DNA of 64,000 nucleotides from Prorocentrum cordatum. Lineage: Eukaryota > Sar > Dinophyceae > Prorocentrales > Prorocentraceae. The position numbers and the translations under genes are program-made. The notes beneath the pieces were generated by a model. The model had not been told where the DNA came from. It did not search any database and saw only the letters and a list, made by a program, of their open reading frames with translations. Of this stretch, positions 18,217 to 30,790 are shown piece by piece; position 1 is the first letter of the stretch; the number at the start of each line of letters is the position of its first letter. Location of the stretch: positions 146,001 through 210,000 of the forward strand of contig CAUYUJ010017777.1 in the NCBI GenBank assembly GCA_963575745.1, read 5' to 3'.

Positions 18217-20221
18217 GAAATCTGGAAATTCCTTGTTCCCAACCCTCCTTGGTTGGGCATTCGTTTTGAATAGAGCACTGTGGTCGCGTTCCTCCTCCTC
18301 CTCCTCCTCCTCCTCCTCCTCCTCCTCGCGCCTCCCGCCTCCTCCTGCCCTCTCTTCGCCGGCAATGGGGGCTACGATCTGCAAAACTGTCGCCACTTTC
18401 GAAGGCTGCTGGTGGGTCCCGCGGAGTGAGGCACCGCGCAGATCTGAGCGAGACCTCGCCGTCCCTGGGGGGCTGCGATTTGCGAAACTGTCGCCACTTT
18501 CGAGGGCTGCTGGTGGGTCCTCCGGAGTGAGGCACTGCGCAGATCTGAGCGAGACCTCGCCCGCCGTCCCTGGGGGGCTGCGACCTGCGACACTATCGCC
18601 ACTTTCGAGTGCTGCTGGTGGGTCCTGCGGAGTGAGGCACCGCGCAGATCTGAGCGGGACCTCGCCGTCCCTGGGGGGCTGCGATCTGCGAAACTATCGC
18701 CACTTTCGAGGGCTGCTGGTAGGTCCTGCGGAGTGAGGCACCGCGCAGATCTGAGCGAGACCTCGCCGTCCCTGGGGGGCTGCGATCTGCGAAACTGTCG
18801 CCACCTTCGAGGGCTGCTGGTGGGTCCTGCGGAGTGAGGCACCGCGCAGATCTGAGCGAGACCTCGCTGTCCCTGGGGGGCTGCGATCTGCGAAACTGTC
18901 ACCACTTTCAGAGGCTGCTGGTGGGTCCTGCGGAGTGAGGCACCGCGCAGATCTGAGCGAGACCTCGCCGTCACTGAGGGGCTGCGATCTGCCAAGCTGA
19001 CGCCACGTTCGAGGGCTGCTGGTAGGTCCTGCGAAATGAGGCACCGCGCAGATCTGAGCGAGACCTCGCCCTCCCTGGGGGGGGCTGCGATATGTGACAC
19101 TGTCGCAATGTTCGAGGGCTGCTGGTGGGACCTGCGGAGTGAGGCACCGCGGGGACCTGAGCGAGACCTCGCCGTCCCTGGGGGCTGCGACCTGCGACAC
19201 TATCGCCACTTTCGAGGGCTGCTGGTGGGTCATGCGGAGTGAGGCACCGCGCAGATCTGAGCGAGATCTCGCCGTCCCTGGGGGGCTGCGATCTGCGACA
19301 CTGTCACCTCTTTCGAGGGCTGCTGGTGGGACCTGCGGAGTGAGGCACCGCGCAGATCTGAGCGAGACCTCGCCGTCCCTGGGGGGGCTGCGATCTGCGA
19401 AACTGTCGCCACTTTCGAGGGCTGCTGGTGGGTCCTGCGGAGTGGGGCACCGCGCAGATCTGAGCGAGACCTCGCCGTCCCTGGGGGGCTGCGATCTGTG
19501 ACACTATCGCCACTTTCGAGGGCTGCTGGTGGGTCCTGCGGAGTGAGGCACCGCGGGGACCTGAGCGAGACCTCGCCGTCCCTGGGGGGGCTGCGATCTG
19601 CGAAACTGTCGCCACTTTCGAGGGCTGCTGGTGGGTCCTGCGGAGTGAGGCACCGCGCAGATCTGAGCGGGACCTCGCCGTCCCTGGGGGGCTGCGTTCT
19701 GCGAACCTGTCGCCACTTTCGAGGGCTGCTGGTGGGTCCTGCGGAGTGAGGCACCGCGCGGACCTGAGCGGGACCTCGCCGTCCCTGGGGGGCTGCGTTC
19801 TGCGAACCTGTCGCCACTTTCGAGGGCTGCTGGTGGGTCCTGCGGAGTGAGGCACCGCGCAGACCTGAGCGAGACCTCGCCGTCCCTGGGGGGCTGTGAT
19901 CTGCGAAACCGTCGCCACTTTCGAGGGCTGCTGGTGGGTCCTGCGGAGTGAGGCACCGCGCAGATCTGAGCGGGGCCTCGCCGTCCTTGGGGGGCTGCGA
20001 TCTGCGAAACCGTTGCAACTTTCGACGGACTGTGGCGGGTTCAGCGGAGCGAGGCACCAGGCAAATCTGAGCAAGACATCGCAATCCTTAGGGGGCTGCG
20101 AGCCTCACGAATGCCGCTCGCAGCAATATATGCGCCCATGTCACGTCATCACCTCCGTATAACGTCTCCCAAGCTATTCATGCCCCGCATTGCGCAGGGG
20201 TTGGGTACGTCGCCAAGGTAA
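18217..20221 (+). repeat. Higher-order satellite block 1 (flank, ~100-bp satellite x ~17, flank)
   Basis: It starts with CCCAACCCTCCTTGGTTGGG and a CTC microsatellite (18290-18330). The satellite array (18368-20092) then follows, with a unit of about 100 bp built on GGGGGCTGCGATCTGCGAAAC, GTCGCCACTTTCGAGGGCTG and GCACCGCGCAGATCTGAGCG. It ends with a flank containing CATGTCACGTCATCACC and GCCCCGCATTGCGCAGGGG. Multiple frames stay open on both strands because the repeat lacks stops, so the long apparent ORFs are not genes. Confidence 0.92.
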
Positions 20222-21500
20222 GTTCCCAACCCTCCTTGGTTGGGTATTCGTTTTGAATAGAGCACTGTGGTCGCGTCCCTCCTCCTCCTCCTCCTCATCC
20301 TTCTCCCGCCTCCCGCCTCCCTCGTGTCTCCTCTCGCCTTGTGGGTGCCGCGTGTGTGTGCGTGTGCATCTTGCATGCGGTACCTCTTGTGTGCATCTTG
20401 CATGGGGTGCTGCGATCTGCGACATTGTCGCCACTTTCGAGGGCTGCTGGTGGGTCCTGCGGAGTGAGGCACCGCGGGGACCTGAGCGAGACCTCGCCGT
20501 CCCTGGGGGGCTGCGATGTGTGACGCTGTCGCCACTTTCGAGGGCTGCTGGGGGGTCCTGCGGACTGAGGCACCGCGGGGACCTGAGCGAGACCTCGCCG
20601 TCCCTGGGGGGCTGCGATCTGCGACACTGTCGCCACTTTCGAAGGCTGCTGGTGGGTCCTGCGGAGTGAGGCACCGCACAGACCTGAGCGAGACCTCGCC
20701 GTCCTTGGGGGGCTGCGATGTGTGACGCTGTCGCCACTTTCGAGGGCTGTTGGTGGGTCCTGCGGAGGCACCGCGGGGACCTGAGCGAGACCTCGCCGTC
20801 CCTGGAAGGCTGCGATCTGCGACACTGCCGCCACTTTCGAGGGCTGCTGGTGGGTCCTGCGGACTGAGGCACCGCGGGGACCTGAGCGAGACCTCGCCGT
20901 CCCTGAGGGGCTGCGATCTGTGACACTATCGCCACTTTCGAGGGCTGTTGGTGGGTCCTGCGGACTGAGGCACCGCGGGGACCTGAGCGGGACCTCGCCG
21001 TCCCTGGGGGGGTCTGCGATGTGTGACGCTTTCGCCACTTTCGAGGGTTGCTGGGGGATCCTGCGGACTGAGGCACCGCGGGGACCTGAGCGAGGCCTCG
21101 CCGTCCCTGGGGGGGCTGCGATCTGCGAAACTGTCGCCACTTTCGAGGGCTGCTGGGAGGTCCTGCGGTGAGGCACCGCGCAGACCTGAGCGAGACCTCG
21201 CCGTCCTTGGGGGGCTGCGATCTGTGACACTATCGCCACTTTCGAGGGCTGTTGGTGGGTCCTGCGGACTGAGGCACCGCGGGGACCCGAGCGAGACCTC
21301 GCCGTCCCTGGGGGTGGGGGCTGCGTTAGTAACAACTACGGCGCCCTTATATATTGATCGGGGGCCTGCGAGCCTTCCGATTGCTGCCAGCAAAATCACA
21401 TGCGTCCATGTTACGTCATCACACCTGTTGTAGCAATCATGATGTATTTGTGCCCCGCATTGCGCAAAGGTTGGGTACGTCGCCAGGGTCATTTCCCCAA
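20222..21500 (+). repeat. Higher-order satellite block 2 (same flanks, ~9 copies)
   Basis: The block repeats the order of the previous one: CCCAACCCTCCTTGGTTGGG start, CTC microsatellite, the ~100-bp satellite (20408-21330), then a flank with CATGTTACGTCATCACACC and GCCCCGCATTGCGCAAAGG. Most satellite units here carry the CCGCGGGGACCTGAGCGAG variant, whereas block 1 mostly has CCGCGCAGATCTGAGCGAG. Each block has therefore homogenised separately. Confidence 0.9.
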
Positions 21501-21574
21501 AACATCCTCGATCTTCGAGGGTTGGAAGCGGGAACACGTCAGAAGGCGAAACAAGTATATTCTAAACAAGCCAT

Positions 21575-23245
21575 AGGAAATCAAAGATTGTACCCTCTTT
21601 GGGCTCTCTCGGGACGGCTCTCGCAGCTCTCTAGGGCTGTTCTTGGGGCCTCGTCGGGGTCTTTTTGGGGCCTCTCAGGGATCGGGGGTGTGTTGGGGGC
21701 CTCTGGGGGGTCCCAGAGGCCTCTCGGAGGTCGCTGGAAGCCTCCTGCTCCCGCTCTTGGGCCCATTTTGAGCCTGTTCTGGGGTAGTCTGGGGCTGTCC
21801 TGGGCGCCTCTTCGGCAATCTTGGAGCCTTCTTGGCTCGTCTCGGGGCCGTCCTGAGGGTCTCATGGGTGGTCTTTGGGCGGTCTTGGGAGCCTCTTCGG
21901 CGCTCTTGGACCATTGGAAGCTCGAAAACGCGAGAAGCCAAAAACATTGCAAAAACAAATGGAAATCGACGATTTGGGCCTCTTCGGGCCGTCCCGGGAC
22001 GCCTCTCGGACCTCTCTTGGGGTCTCTTGGAGGCCACCTGGGAGCCTCGAGAGCCGTCCGAAGGCTAACTTGGGCTGCTTGAAAACGTCTTGGACAATTG
22101 TTTCGCATTCTGGGTGCTCCTGGGAGGCGTCTTGGGCCCTCCTGGGGCGCTGTGGAGGCTCCCGGGAAAGGCCTCTTGGGCTCCTGGGGGGCGTTCTTGG
22201 GCGGTTTAGGCGTCTCGTGGGCCGTCTTGGCCCCCTCGAGGGGGCATCCTCGACCGCCTTGGGTGCCTCTTGGGCCGTCTTGGATGCAGTGGACGCGCAA
22301 AAGGCAAACACGCCCAAAATATCAGTTTTCCAATCGGAAGTCGACGATTTTTGCTTATTGGGCCACTCTCGGGGTGCTTCTTTGCGGTGTCTTTGGGGCC
22401 TCTTCTGCTGTTTTTTCAAATCTCATAGGGGGCCTCTTGGGGTTTCTGGGCCCCTTCTTGGAGCGTCTTGGGGTCTCCTAGGGTCTCTGGGGCCAAGAGG
22501 CCCGCATTTCCGGTCCTCGTCCCCGTCCTGGGCGCCGCCTTGGGGCGTTCTTGGGCGGTTTGGGCGCCTCGTGGGCCGTCATGGCCCCCTCGTGGGCCGT
22601 CTTGGGGCCCTCTTGGGGGCATCCTCGACCGGTTTGGGTGCCTCTTGGGCCGTCTTGGATGAAGTGGACGCCCAAAAGGCAAACACGCAAAAAAAACAGT
22701 TTCCCAGTGGGAAATCGACGATTTTAGCTTATTGGGCCACTCCCGGGGTGCCTCTTGGGGCGTCTTCGGGGCCTCTTTTGCTATTTCTTTCTGGTCTCAT
22801 GGGGGCCTCTTGGGGCGTCTGGGCCCCTTCTTGGAGCGTCTTGGGGTCTCTTAGGGTCTCTTGGGCCAAAAGGCTAGAATTTCCGGTTCCTCGTCCCCGT
22901 CTTGGGCGCCGCCTTGGGGCGTTCTTGTGTGGTTTTGGCACCTCGTGGGCCGTCTTGGCGCCCTCGTGGGCCGTCTTGGGGTCCTCTTGGGGGCATCCTC
23001 GACGGGCTTGGATGCCTCTTGGGCCGTCTTGGACGCAGTGGACGCCCAAAAGGCAAATACGCCAAAAGTATTAATTGTCCCATAGGAAATCTGCGATGTG
23101 TGCTTATTGGGCTCTCTCGGTGTGCCTCTTGGGGCGTCTTCGGGGGCCTTCTTGGCATCATGGGAGTCGTCTTGAAAAGCGTTTGGAGCCATTGCTGCGG
23201 CCTCCTGGGGCCTCCCTGCAGCCTCTTGGGGCCCTGTTGGCTCCG
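21575..23245 (+). repeat. ~370-bp tandem repeat, about 4-5 diverged copies
   Basis: A marker segment recurs at about 21555, 21930, 22291, 22669 and 23041: AAAGGCAAACACGC, a short A-rich stretch, AAATCGACGATTT, and TTATTGGGCCACTC. Between markers are CTCTTGGGGCC-type words. Spacing of the last three is 378 and 372 bp. The block ends in GGGACGCCGAAACTCCGT. Confidence 0.85.
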
Positions 23246-23411
23246 GGACGCCGAAACTCCGTAAAAAAAAAACACAAGGAAAACGACGCCCAGAACCCCC
23301 ATGCCCTGTCGAGGTCGCTGTCCCAGGCGCCCCGGCCTCGCGCACGGGGAGATATCTATGTATGTATGTATGTACGTATGTATATATATATATATGTATA
23401 TATAATACATT
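23246..23411. repeat. Junction with TATG/TA microsatellite
   Basis: After the end of the 370-bp block there is TATGTATGTATG and (TA)n from 23357 to 23408. The decayed retroelement begins immediately after it, so the microsatellite marks the truncation point. Confidence 0.8.
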
Positions 23412-24010
23412 GAGTCGGGCCCGAGGCCTGATTGAATCCTGGGGTCTCCTGGCAGATACGGGCGTCCGCGCACAAACTGCCCACCGTGACCACTTCCTAG
23501 GTCGCGCTTTGCGCGGCAGGACAGCCCACGCGCGAGGACGATCCGGAAGTATTCCCCCCTGGTCCCATGCGTGGAGACCCTTGGGGAGTCCTCGCTGATC
23601 AAATCTGCTACTGGGGTGCGCAGTGATTCTGGGCGCAGGATGCTGGGGGGCGACGTGTGTCCGCTGGCGGCTCTGATCCACAGCGTTGGGATATCGTCGT
23701 CATCGCGCGTGCATTCCAGCTGGAGGCGCGCCTTCGCGGCGCCCCGAATTGTCCGTCATCTCGGCGATGCGCAGCAGTGGCCACGCTACATATTCGGGCG
23801 GTGGGCCAATCATCCAATTGGCGACTGTTTCGCAATAGTGACCACCCCAAAGGTGGCGCAGAGCATCTAGGACCTCTATCCATCCGTCGCAAGCGCCCCA
23901 AGGCCAGCAATCCCACATGACTGGCTGGCAGTACTGGCTGTTATGAGATGGCCCATGCCTGCAGGTGTGAGGCCACCGCGCAGACGTAGCAATCATGTCA
24001 CTTTGACGTG
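23412..24010 (-). pseudogene. Remnant of the Tpt1/KptA-like domain
   Basis: Scattered over shifted frames are DGWIEVLDAL (compare DGWVVIDDLL in the intact copy), IRAASGHTSP (compare IRATNGHSSP), VSTHGTRGEY..ARGLSC (compare FIHGTQWEY..ANGLSC) and RPYLPGDPRIQSGLGPDS (compare CPYLPGDPRIQSGIRPDS). The G-H and H-G-T motifs survive, but the His of the fourth motif reads Arg (FVRG instead of FVHG). Frameshifts separate the pieces. This shows that the Tpt1 domain was in the element family before the two copies diverged. Confidence 0.88.
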
Positions 24011-25760
24011 GTAGAGGTCAGTTTGTGCGCTGGTTTTCCTCATTAAGGGTGCTAGCCGCGCCTTTTCCACCCGGAGAGTTAGAGGGCCCGCGGGGCGAAG
24101 CTCCCCGCGCAAAGTTTCTCGCGGTGTTTCGGCGGCAGGCTGGGTTGGCATCGCGCGTGGGCGAGGGTTGCTGTACTTGTTGGGCGCGTCCGCCCCTTGT
24201 CTTGGGGGCCCTGTGGACGTGCCCGCCCTAGCTGAGGCGTCGGCGCCGCCCTGCCTGTTGGGAGTGGCTTTCGACCTCGGCGCGAATAGCGCAGTCGGCG
24301 GCGGCTGGGCCGATGCCGGGGCCGCGGCCGATGGGCCGGCAGATGCCTCGGCAGATGGTCCACCCTGGAACTTTGACTGCGCGGCGATTTCCAGCACTCC
24401 CCTTTCCTCTGCTGATGGCCAGAGAGTCTGCCCTTGGAAACCCACCGGCTTGGGCTGCGACTGCCTGCCCGTAGTGGTTGCGGTAATTTGCCAATGTCCT
24501 GGCTTTGTTCCTCCTCTGTCCGCGGCGGCGGGTCTCTTGTGGCCCTGGGTTTTGCCGTCGCTGCCGCCTCGAAGTGAACGCCGAGTTTTGGCTGATCTGT
24601 TCCCCGGGCCGAGCTCGAACCTCTCTGGCTCGCAGCCGCTAGGGTCGGTGGCCAAGCGCCTCGAAATGCCGGATCCTTGCGCTTTCTCCTTTTTTCATGA
24701 CCAGCTGACCGGGCGCAGGCGTCGAGCTGCATTTGAACCGTTCGGCCTTCTGCTCGACGCAACTTTCGCGCCCGGTAGAGATGCGCCCACCCTGGCGCTC
24801 CGTCTCGTTCTTGTCCTCGCCTTCGAACTGAGGATTATCCCGGATCCACCTCTTGATCTGGACGTAACTTCTTCATGGGGGCCGCTTCTTCCCGGGTCTC
24901 CCGGGCGCGTCCGCCCGTTGGCCCGGCGGGCGACGCTGGCGCGGCGGGCCGTTCGCCCTGCCCCCCCCCCTAATCCTCTCACCTGCCACCCGGGTCGATC
25001 CTGGGGGGGGCGCAGGGGCCTCGGCCAAAGAACTACCAACGATCTGACTTGTCGTGCTAACTCGCGGCGACGGGGACGGAGCGCCGTCGTCGCTGTCGCT
25101 GGCGTCTTCAACCAGATAACCGTTAGGATGGCGATGCCGCCGGTCCATATGGTATACCTCGAAGACGTGGTCATCTGGTAGATCTTCTCATGCCTCTTCC
25201 ACTTCTTGAACTTCTGCGTCGGGCAATGATATATGATATGCAATGAGTGCGGCCGTCCTTCCGCCTATGCCATCAACGCGAACGGGGTGCCAAGGCGCCC
25301 TGCCGCGGTTGGGGCTGCGCGACGGGCGGTCAATCGAACATCCTCCACGATGCTGACTGTGAACTGGGCATGGGCACGTGCGGTATCCCTTGCATCCACT
25401 AGTCACCTCACGCTTGGATGCCCGCCCTTCGTCGCTGTCTCTGCCACGACCTTCTGATGTTTTGATGGCGTGGCCTCGTTCGTCACGAATGACAATGCTT
25501 GAAGGCGCCAACGACGAATCTCGGGGCCTGACAACCGCTGCTCAAGGAAATAGCTCATATCAGAACCGTCGATCTCCATGCCGGGGCCCTGGCTGATACG
25601 CGAGAAAGCGGCGCGCCCCTTGCCTGAGGAGGCGCGCCCCTTTCCCCATCCTGTATCGTTGGAGCACGAGCCTCGCATGGGCTCGGCTGACGGGGCGTAG
25701 CCATTGCCCCTAGAAGGGCCATCACCTAAATAATGACTAGCGGCCCTGGCCACCGCCTCC
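24011..25760 (-). pseudogene. Remnant of the N-terminal part of the large polyprotein
   Basis: The clearest match is CPCPVHSQHRGGCSIDRPSR near 25390-25300, followed by S-P-N-R-G-R-A-P-W. It aligns with the Cys motif and DRPSRSPHHG..PW of the intact polyprotein. Downstream to 24011 the sequence is Pro/Ala/Lys-rich low-complexity coding remnant, as in the middle of the intact ORF. Several stops and shifts are present. Confidence 0.7.
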
Positions 25761-27330
25761 TGCGACGGCTTTGCAGGGGCCACCAGAGCCGATCGGGGCC
25801 TCTCCGGACTTACCCCGCATCATAAATGCGTTGGCGCGGTTCTGGCCACAACCCGCCGCGGGCCGCTCCTCCTCCGCGTGTCCGAATGCGATCGGTGCTG
25901 GGAGCGGATGTGGACGGTTCTGCCCGTGCCCGAGCTGTTCAATAATTTCAGCGTCAGTGGCAGGTGCGATCTCCGCGTCGGACGTGCACTCGCCCTCGTC
26001 GTCGCAGTCAGAATCTCCCTGCACGCGTCCGCGCCAACGCGTGCCAACGCGCGCCAAGGTTGTAGAGCTCCTCGATCCCGTCGCGGAGGCGCGCCGCGCA
26101 CCGGTCCACAGACGCGGCGGCGCTGGCAAGTGGGCCATCAAAAACCAAGACGAGCTGGCTTGAGACAGAGGATGGTCTAGCTCGGGGAGATCAACGTATC
26201 CGATGGTGTCCGCGTCGGATTGGTGCGAGACAAGAAGCGCGGATCCGCCCCCATTCGCCGCCTCCCCTGGGGCATTGCGCTCGGCAGTGTTCGTCGCTCC
26301 CACAGCTGTTGCATGTCCTTCATATTTCGCCCTTTCCCATTGGATTGAGTCTGCGCCCCTTTCCCCTGCCTGTTGCGTGCCTGCGACCTTTGCCTCTGCC
26401 TGTACCTCCCAGCAACAAGTCTTCAAGGTCGCAGTCGGCCAATCGAGCCAGGGACGCGGCGATGGCTTTGCCGGGTAATCTGCCGGCGCGTCTACCACCT
26501 TCGCCGCGACCCTTTCCTCTGCGAAAGAAGACGCGACGCGCCGCTCGCCTGGGCCTCCTGACTGGACTCCTCATGCGTCGCCTCAACCTTCGTTGGGCGC
26601 GATGATCCCCCAAGCGCAGTTATTGAGTGGCTTCGCCATCGCCGGCGGGCATGCCTGACCGCTCCAGGTCTTCGGCGCCGGCGGAGAAGACCGCATCCGC
26701 ATCCGTGCCTGAATCGAAAAATCGTCGTCTTGGTGACCAGGTGAGCCCCAGAGCGCAGTCGCTCCAGGTGGCGCGCGGCTCGCCGCTGACGGCCGGCCCG
26801 CGGTCCAGCCAGACGCCTGTTCGCGGTTTTTGTCGGCGTCTTGGCCTAGAAGTGCAATTGGCTCAGCGGGTCCCCCGTCGTTCCAGAGGCAATCCGGCGC
26901 GGCGGCCGGCGCGTCGCTTCTTTTGCCGCGGCAAGTGCCAGTGCTGCGTCCGCTGAGGATGCCCCCGATGTTCCCTGGGGAACGCTCAGCCAAGTGTCAG
27001 CGGCTGAGCGTTCGCTCCAGAAGCTGGTCGCACTGTCGTTGCGCACGGGGCGCGCGATGGTTCAGCGGAGGCAGCAGCTGCGCTGCCTGGGAGGCACCCA
27101 CGCCCAAGGCGCGAATTAGGATGGAAATAAGGATCTGGAAATTGGGAACGTCAGCGCCTGCTGAGCACGCTTCCAGCCTGGCCATCTCGGACCGGGCCAG
27201 CACTGAGTCGATGCGTTCGCCTCTCTCGGCCCTGAAACTGCTGAGGGCTGTCCCCGAGGTGAGCTGTCGCTCGCCCTCATGGTTATCGAATTTGGTGCTT
27301 AAAGGTACATGATGGAACTATGTGACTCCG
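25761..27330 (-). pseudogene. Remnant of Gag core and zinc knuckle
   Basis: SEMARLEACSAGADVPNFQ and ILIRALGVGASQAAQLL (27200-27050) match FEMARDEANSVG..PNFQ and ILFRALGVGASRAQHLL of the intact Gag, and AERSPGNIGGILSG matches AERSPGNIAGIFTG. The zinc knuckle is intact at about 26325-26285: CNSCGSDEHCRAQC. A stop codon lies just before it. The low conservation between these islands shows which Gag parts were constrained. Confidence 0.85.
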
Positions 27331-28100
27331 TCGGTGCGTTTCCCCTGTAGTGCAACGCCATTGCTGATTATGGTGGATAACGCCCTCATGGCCAGTGCCC
27401 TAATCAATCCTCCTAGACCGCGCTATAAGGCCGCGGCCTGTCGAGGCGGAAGCATGCTTCCGCTTGCGACGCTTTCACGAACAATTTCGCGAAGGAAGAC
27501 GTTGCCTGCGGGGGCCCAGAAGGGGCCCGGGCGCGCGTTCCATCCAGCATCCCCCCTCGCACGCATGCCGCGGCAAAACCCAGGCACGCGGCGACCGTAA
27601 CATAGTGCATAGTCGTGTTATAGCCGACGACGTGGAGTTGCTGGTCGTTGGATATTAGCGCGCCCGCGGGTTTGCGACAAGGTGTCTGGTCTGACGTGGC
27701 CGTCAGCTTGTGGATAGGTATCGGCGTTTGGGTTGCGCGTGGCGCGCGGCCACGCAATGGGGGGATGAAGGCATAGGACTATAGGTTTCCAGTTGGTTCG
27801 AGAGCATCGGGAGCCGAGTGGCTGAGCCGGCGCAGTAGAGCACTCCACTGTGCCGTGGTAAGTTGTTCTGTACGTAACACCTGATGTAAGAGCCAGCCAA
27901 ACGAAGATGTAGCCAGCTCCGCTACCAAGTGAAATGTAATGGTACAGGGCTTGACCATGAGGTACAAACCTGAGAACCCCACTCGTCGGATAACGTCGGC
28001 GGCGTATCGAGGCATCCAACAACGCGTTCCTTGATGGCGAGCGAGAGGATAGATAAGGGAGGAGCCATGGGAATGGAAACTGGATCATGAAAGGACGTGG
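27331..28100 (-). pseudogene. Remnant of Gag N-terminus
   Basis: LGSGAGYIFVWLAL followed by TYHGTVECSTAPA (about 27930-27820) matches LGSGAGYTLVWLAL and TTTVEYHVAPA of the intact Gag, so the first hydrophobic segment is shared. The start would be near 28065 (PPLSILSL). Frames shift at least twice before the core. Confidence 0.8.
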
Positions 28101-28790
28101 CTGTTGTCCTTTACTAAGATCATAATCGAGGCGCACACAGTCGGGTGCACCTGGCATATAGGACAGCGCTGCCTTGAGTCAAGACAGCGTCGGAGATATC
28201 GTTCGCTATACAGCCTCCTGTTAATAAACCATGTGTCAAGTGTCCTGCCGCGCCTTGGGTTCCAGGGGCGATTTCCTGCCCTGGCTGGTGGGGTGCCTCT
28301 GCGAACTGTCTTCTCTCTCCTTCCGCGGTCGGGGGGGCGGGACCCTTGGCTGGAGCCGTGTATGAAGGCCCCCGGACGGGGGGGTCTTTCTCCTGGGCCT
28401 TCGCCGCCCTCTCCTTCGGGCGGCCAGAACGGGCGCGAGGCCGTCGCCAAATCGGCGTCAGGGGGCCACCAAGAACGGGCACCATCAGGGCGAGGCGGCG
28501 GAGAGCTCAGAATCGCCTGAAAACTTACAAAAACGCAAAGACGCTCCCAAGAGGCCTCCAACAAAAGGCCCCCAAAAGACTCCTAGGAGATCCCAAGACA
28601 AGACAAGGCAAGGCAGGGCAAGGCAGCGATGTACGCCCCCGGAACGGGGGGGACGGCCCTCTAAGAGCTCGGCGGGGGCGCCGGAGCGCCGAGACTCAAA
28701 TATCGCAGGACGCGTTTGCAGCAGTATCCATCATGTGAATCATGGTACCCAATGAAACAACCCTTCCAATCAGTTTGGTAATGGAACGTT
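28101..28790. other. Spacer with short CCCCAAGAGG and GGCAAGGCA repeats, no gene
   Basis: Includes GC-rich DNA with the inverted pairs CCCCGGACGGGGGG (28365) and CCCCGGAACGGGGGG (28638), a CCCAAGAGGCC-type patch (28545-28600) and GGCAAGGCAGG units (28605-28630). No recognisable ORF. Confidence 0.6.
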
Positions 28791-28794
28791 TTAC

Positions 28795-30100
<1,306 letters not shown>

Positions 30101-30182
30101 CGAGTAAGAACCCTTCTAGGCAGAGCCTAGGTAGGGAACAAGAACACACACGTTTGCCTCACAAGCATTTGCAATATACTAC

Positions 30183-30790
30183 TCATAACCTCAGCCACAG
30201 TCTGTACAATGTGCACATCGATTCCAACAACTCGTCGGTCTTGCTCAACAAGTACGAGGTCCCATTGTGCAATGTGTTGCATACTCTCCGCCGAAGACAA
30301 TCACGGGGCATGAAGCCATAGCGCTGCTCCACGTCATCCCTGGATGCTTTCGCGTAACTTGGATTTGGAAAGGACGGGTGGCAAGTGATACATTGGTCGC
30401 CAACTGTTTCCAACACTAAATCACTGTAACTGTTTACGCCATTAGCCTCGATGAACAAGCCAATGTGGGTTTGAATACTCGCTATAAGACCGTCGATTGT
30501 AGCCTCCGCTTCCATGGTCGTTTCATCTTCGCTACAAGCCCAGCGCGCCTCACATAAAGGTGCGCTATCTCAGTTCAGTTCGTCACTGCTGACAGTGTCG
30601 AGAGCGTTTGGTATGCGTCCGAACTGCTCCACAACCTTCTACACAAATTCAACCATGGGAACTTCGACGATGTTCTCGATGTACTCAAACTTGGGTACAC
30701 CAACATGCCAAGTTGTTTCTTGTATTGCTACGCTTGGCTCCAATGGTGAAGGGTGCTGACAATATTGATTTGACGGCACTTCTGCACGCA
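30183..30790 (-). pseudogene. Fragment resembling alveolin repeats, with 110-codon open tail
   Basis: On the minus strand TWHVGVPKFEYIENIVEVP, then M-V-E-F-V, a TAG stop (30639-30641), and K-V-V-E-Q resembles the EYIEKIVEVPxVEYVEKVVE repeats of alveolins, the cortical membrane-skeleton proteins of alveolates. The same frame continues past a TGA (30570-30572) into an open stretch (30515-30183) that starts M-E-A-E-A-T-I-D-G-L, for which I recognise no domain. The two stops argue for a pseudogene. The alveolin resemblance rests on about 25 residues only. If true, it supports an alveolate genome. Confidence 0.45.

Larger units (their letters stand above)
23412..28100 (-). mobile_element. Decayed, truncated relative of the 1-14 kb copia-like element
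   Basis: Read on the minus strand it follows the same order as the intact copy: Gag N-terminus (28.1-27.6 kb), Gag core (27.3-27.0), zinc knuckle (about 26.3), Pol N-terminal Cys motif (25.4) and Tpt1 motifs (24.0-23.4). The element then stops abruptly at the microsatellite. Protease, integrase and reverse transcriptase are missing. Frames are broken many times. The GCGGG-type hairpins of the other copy are absent. Confidence 0.85.

Noticed and set aside
18372-21335. Long minus-strand ORFs (240-346 codons) rich in Ser/Pro/Arg in the satellite blocks
   Set aside because: They exist in several overlapping frames at once because the ~100-bp satellite has few stop codons; no domain and no codon signal.
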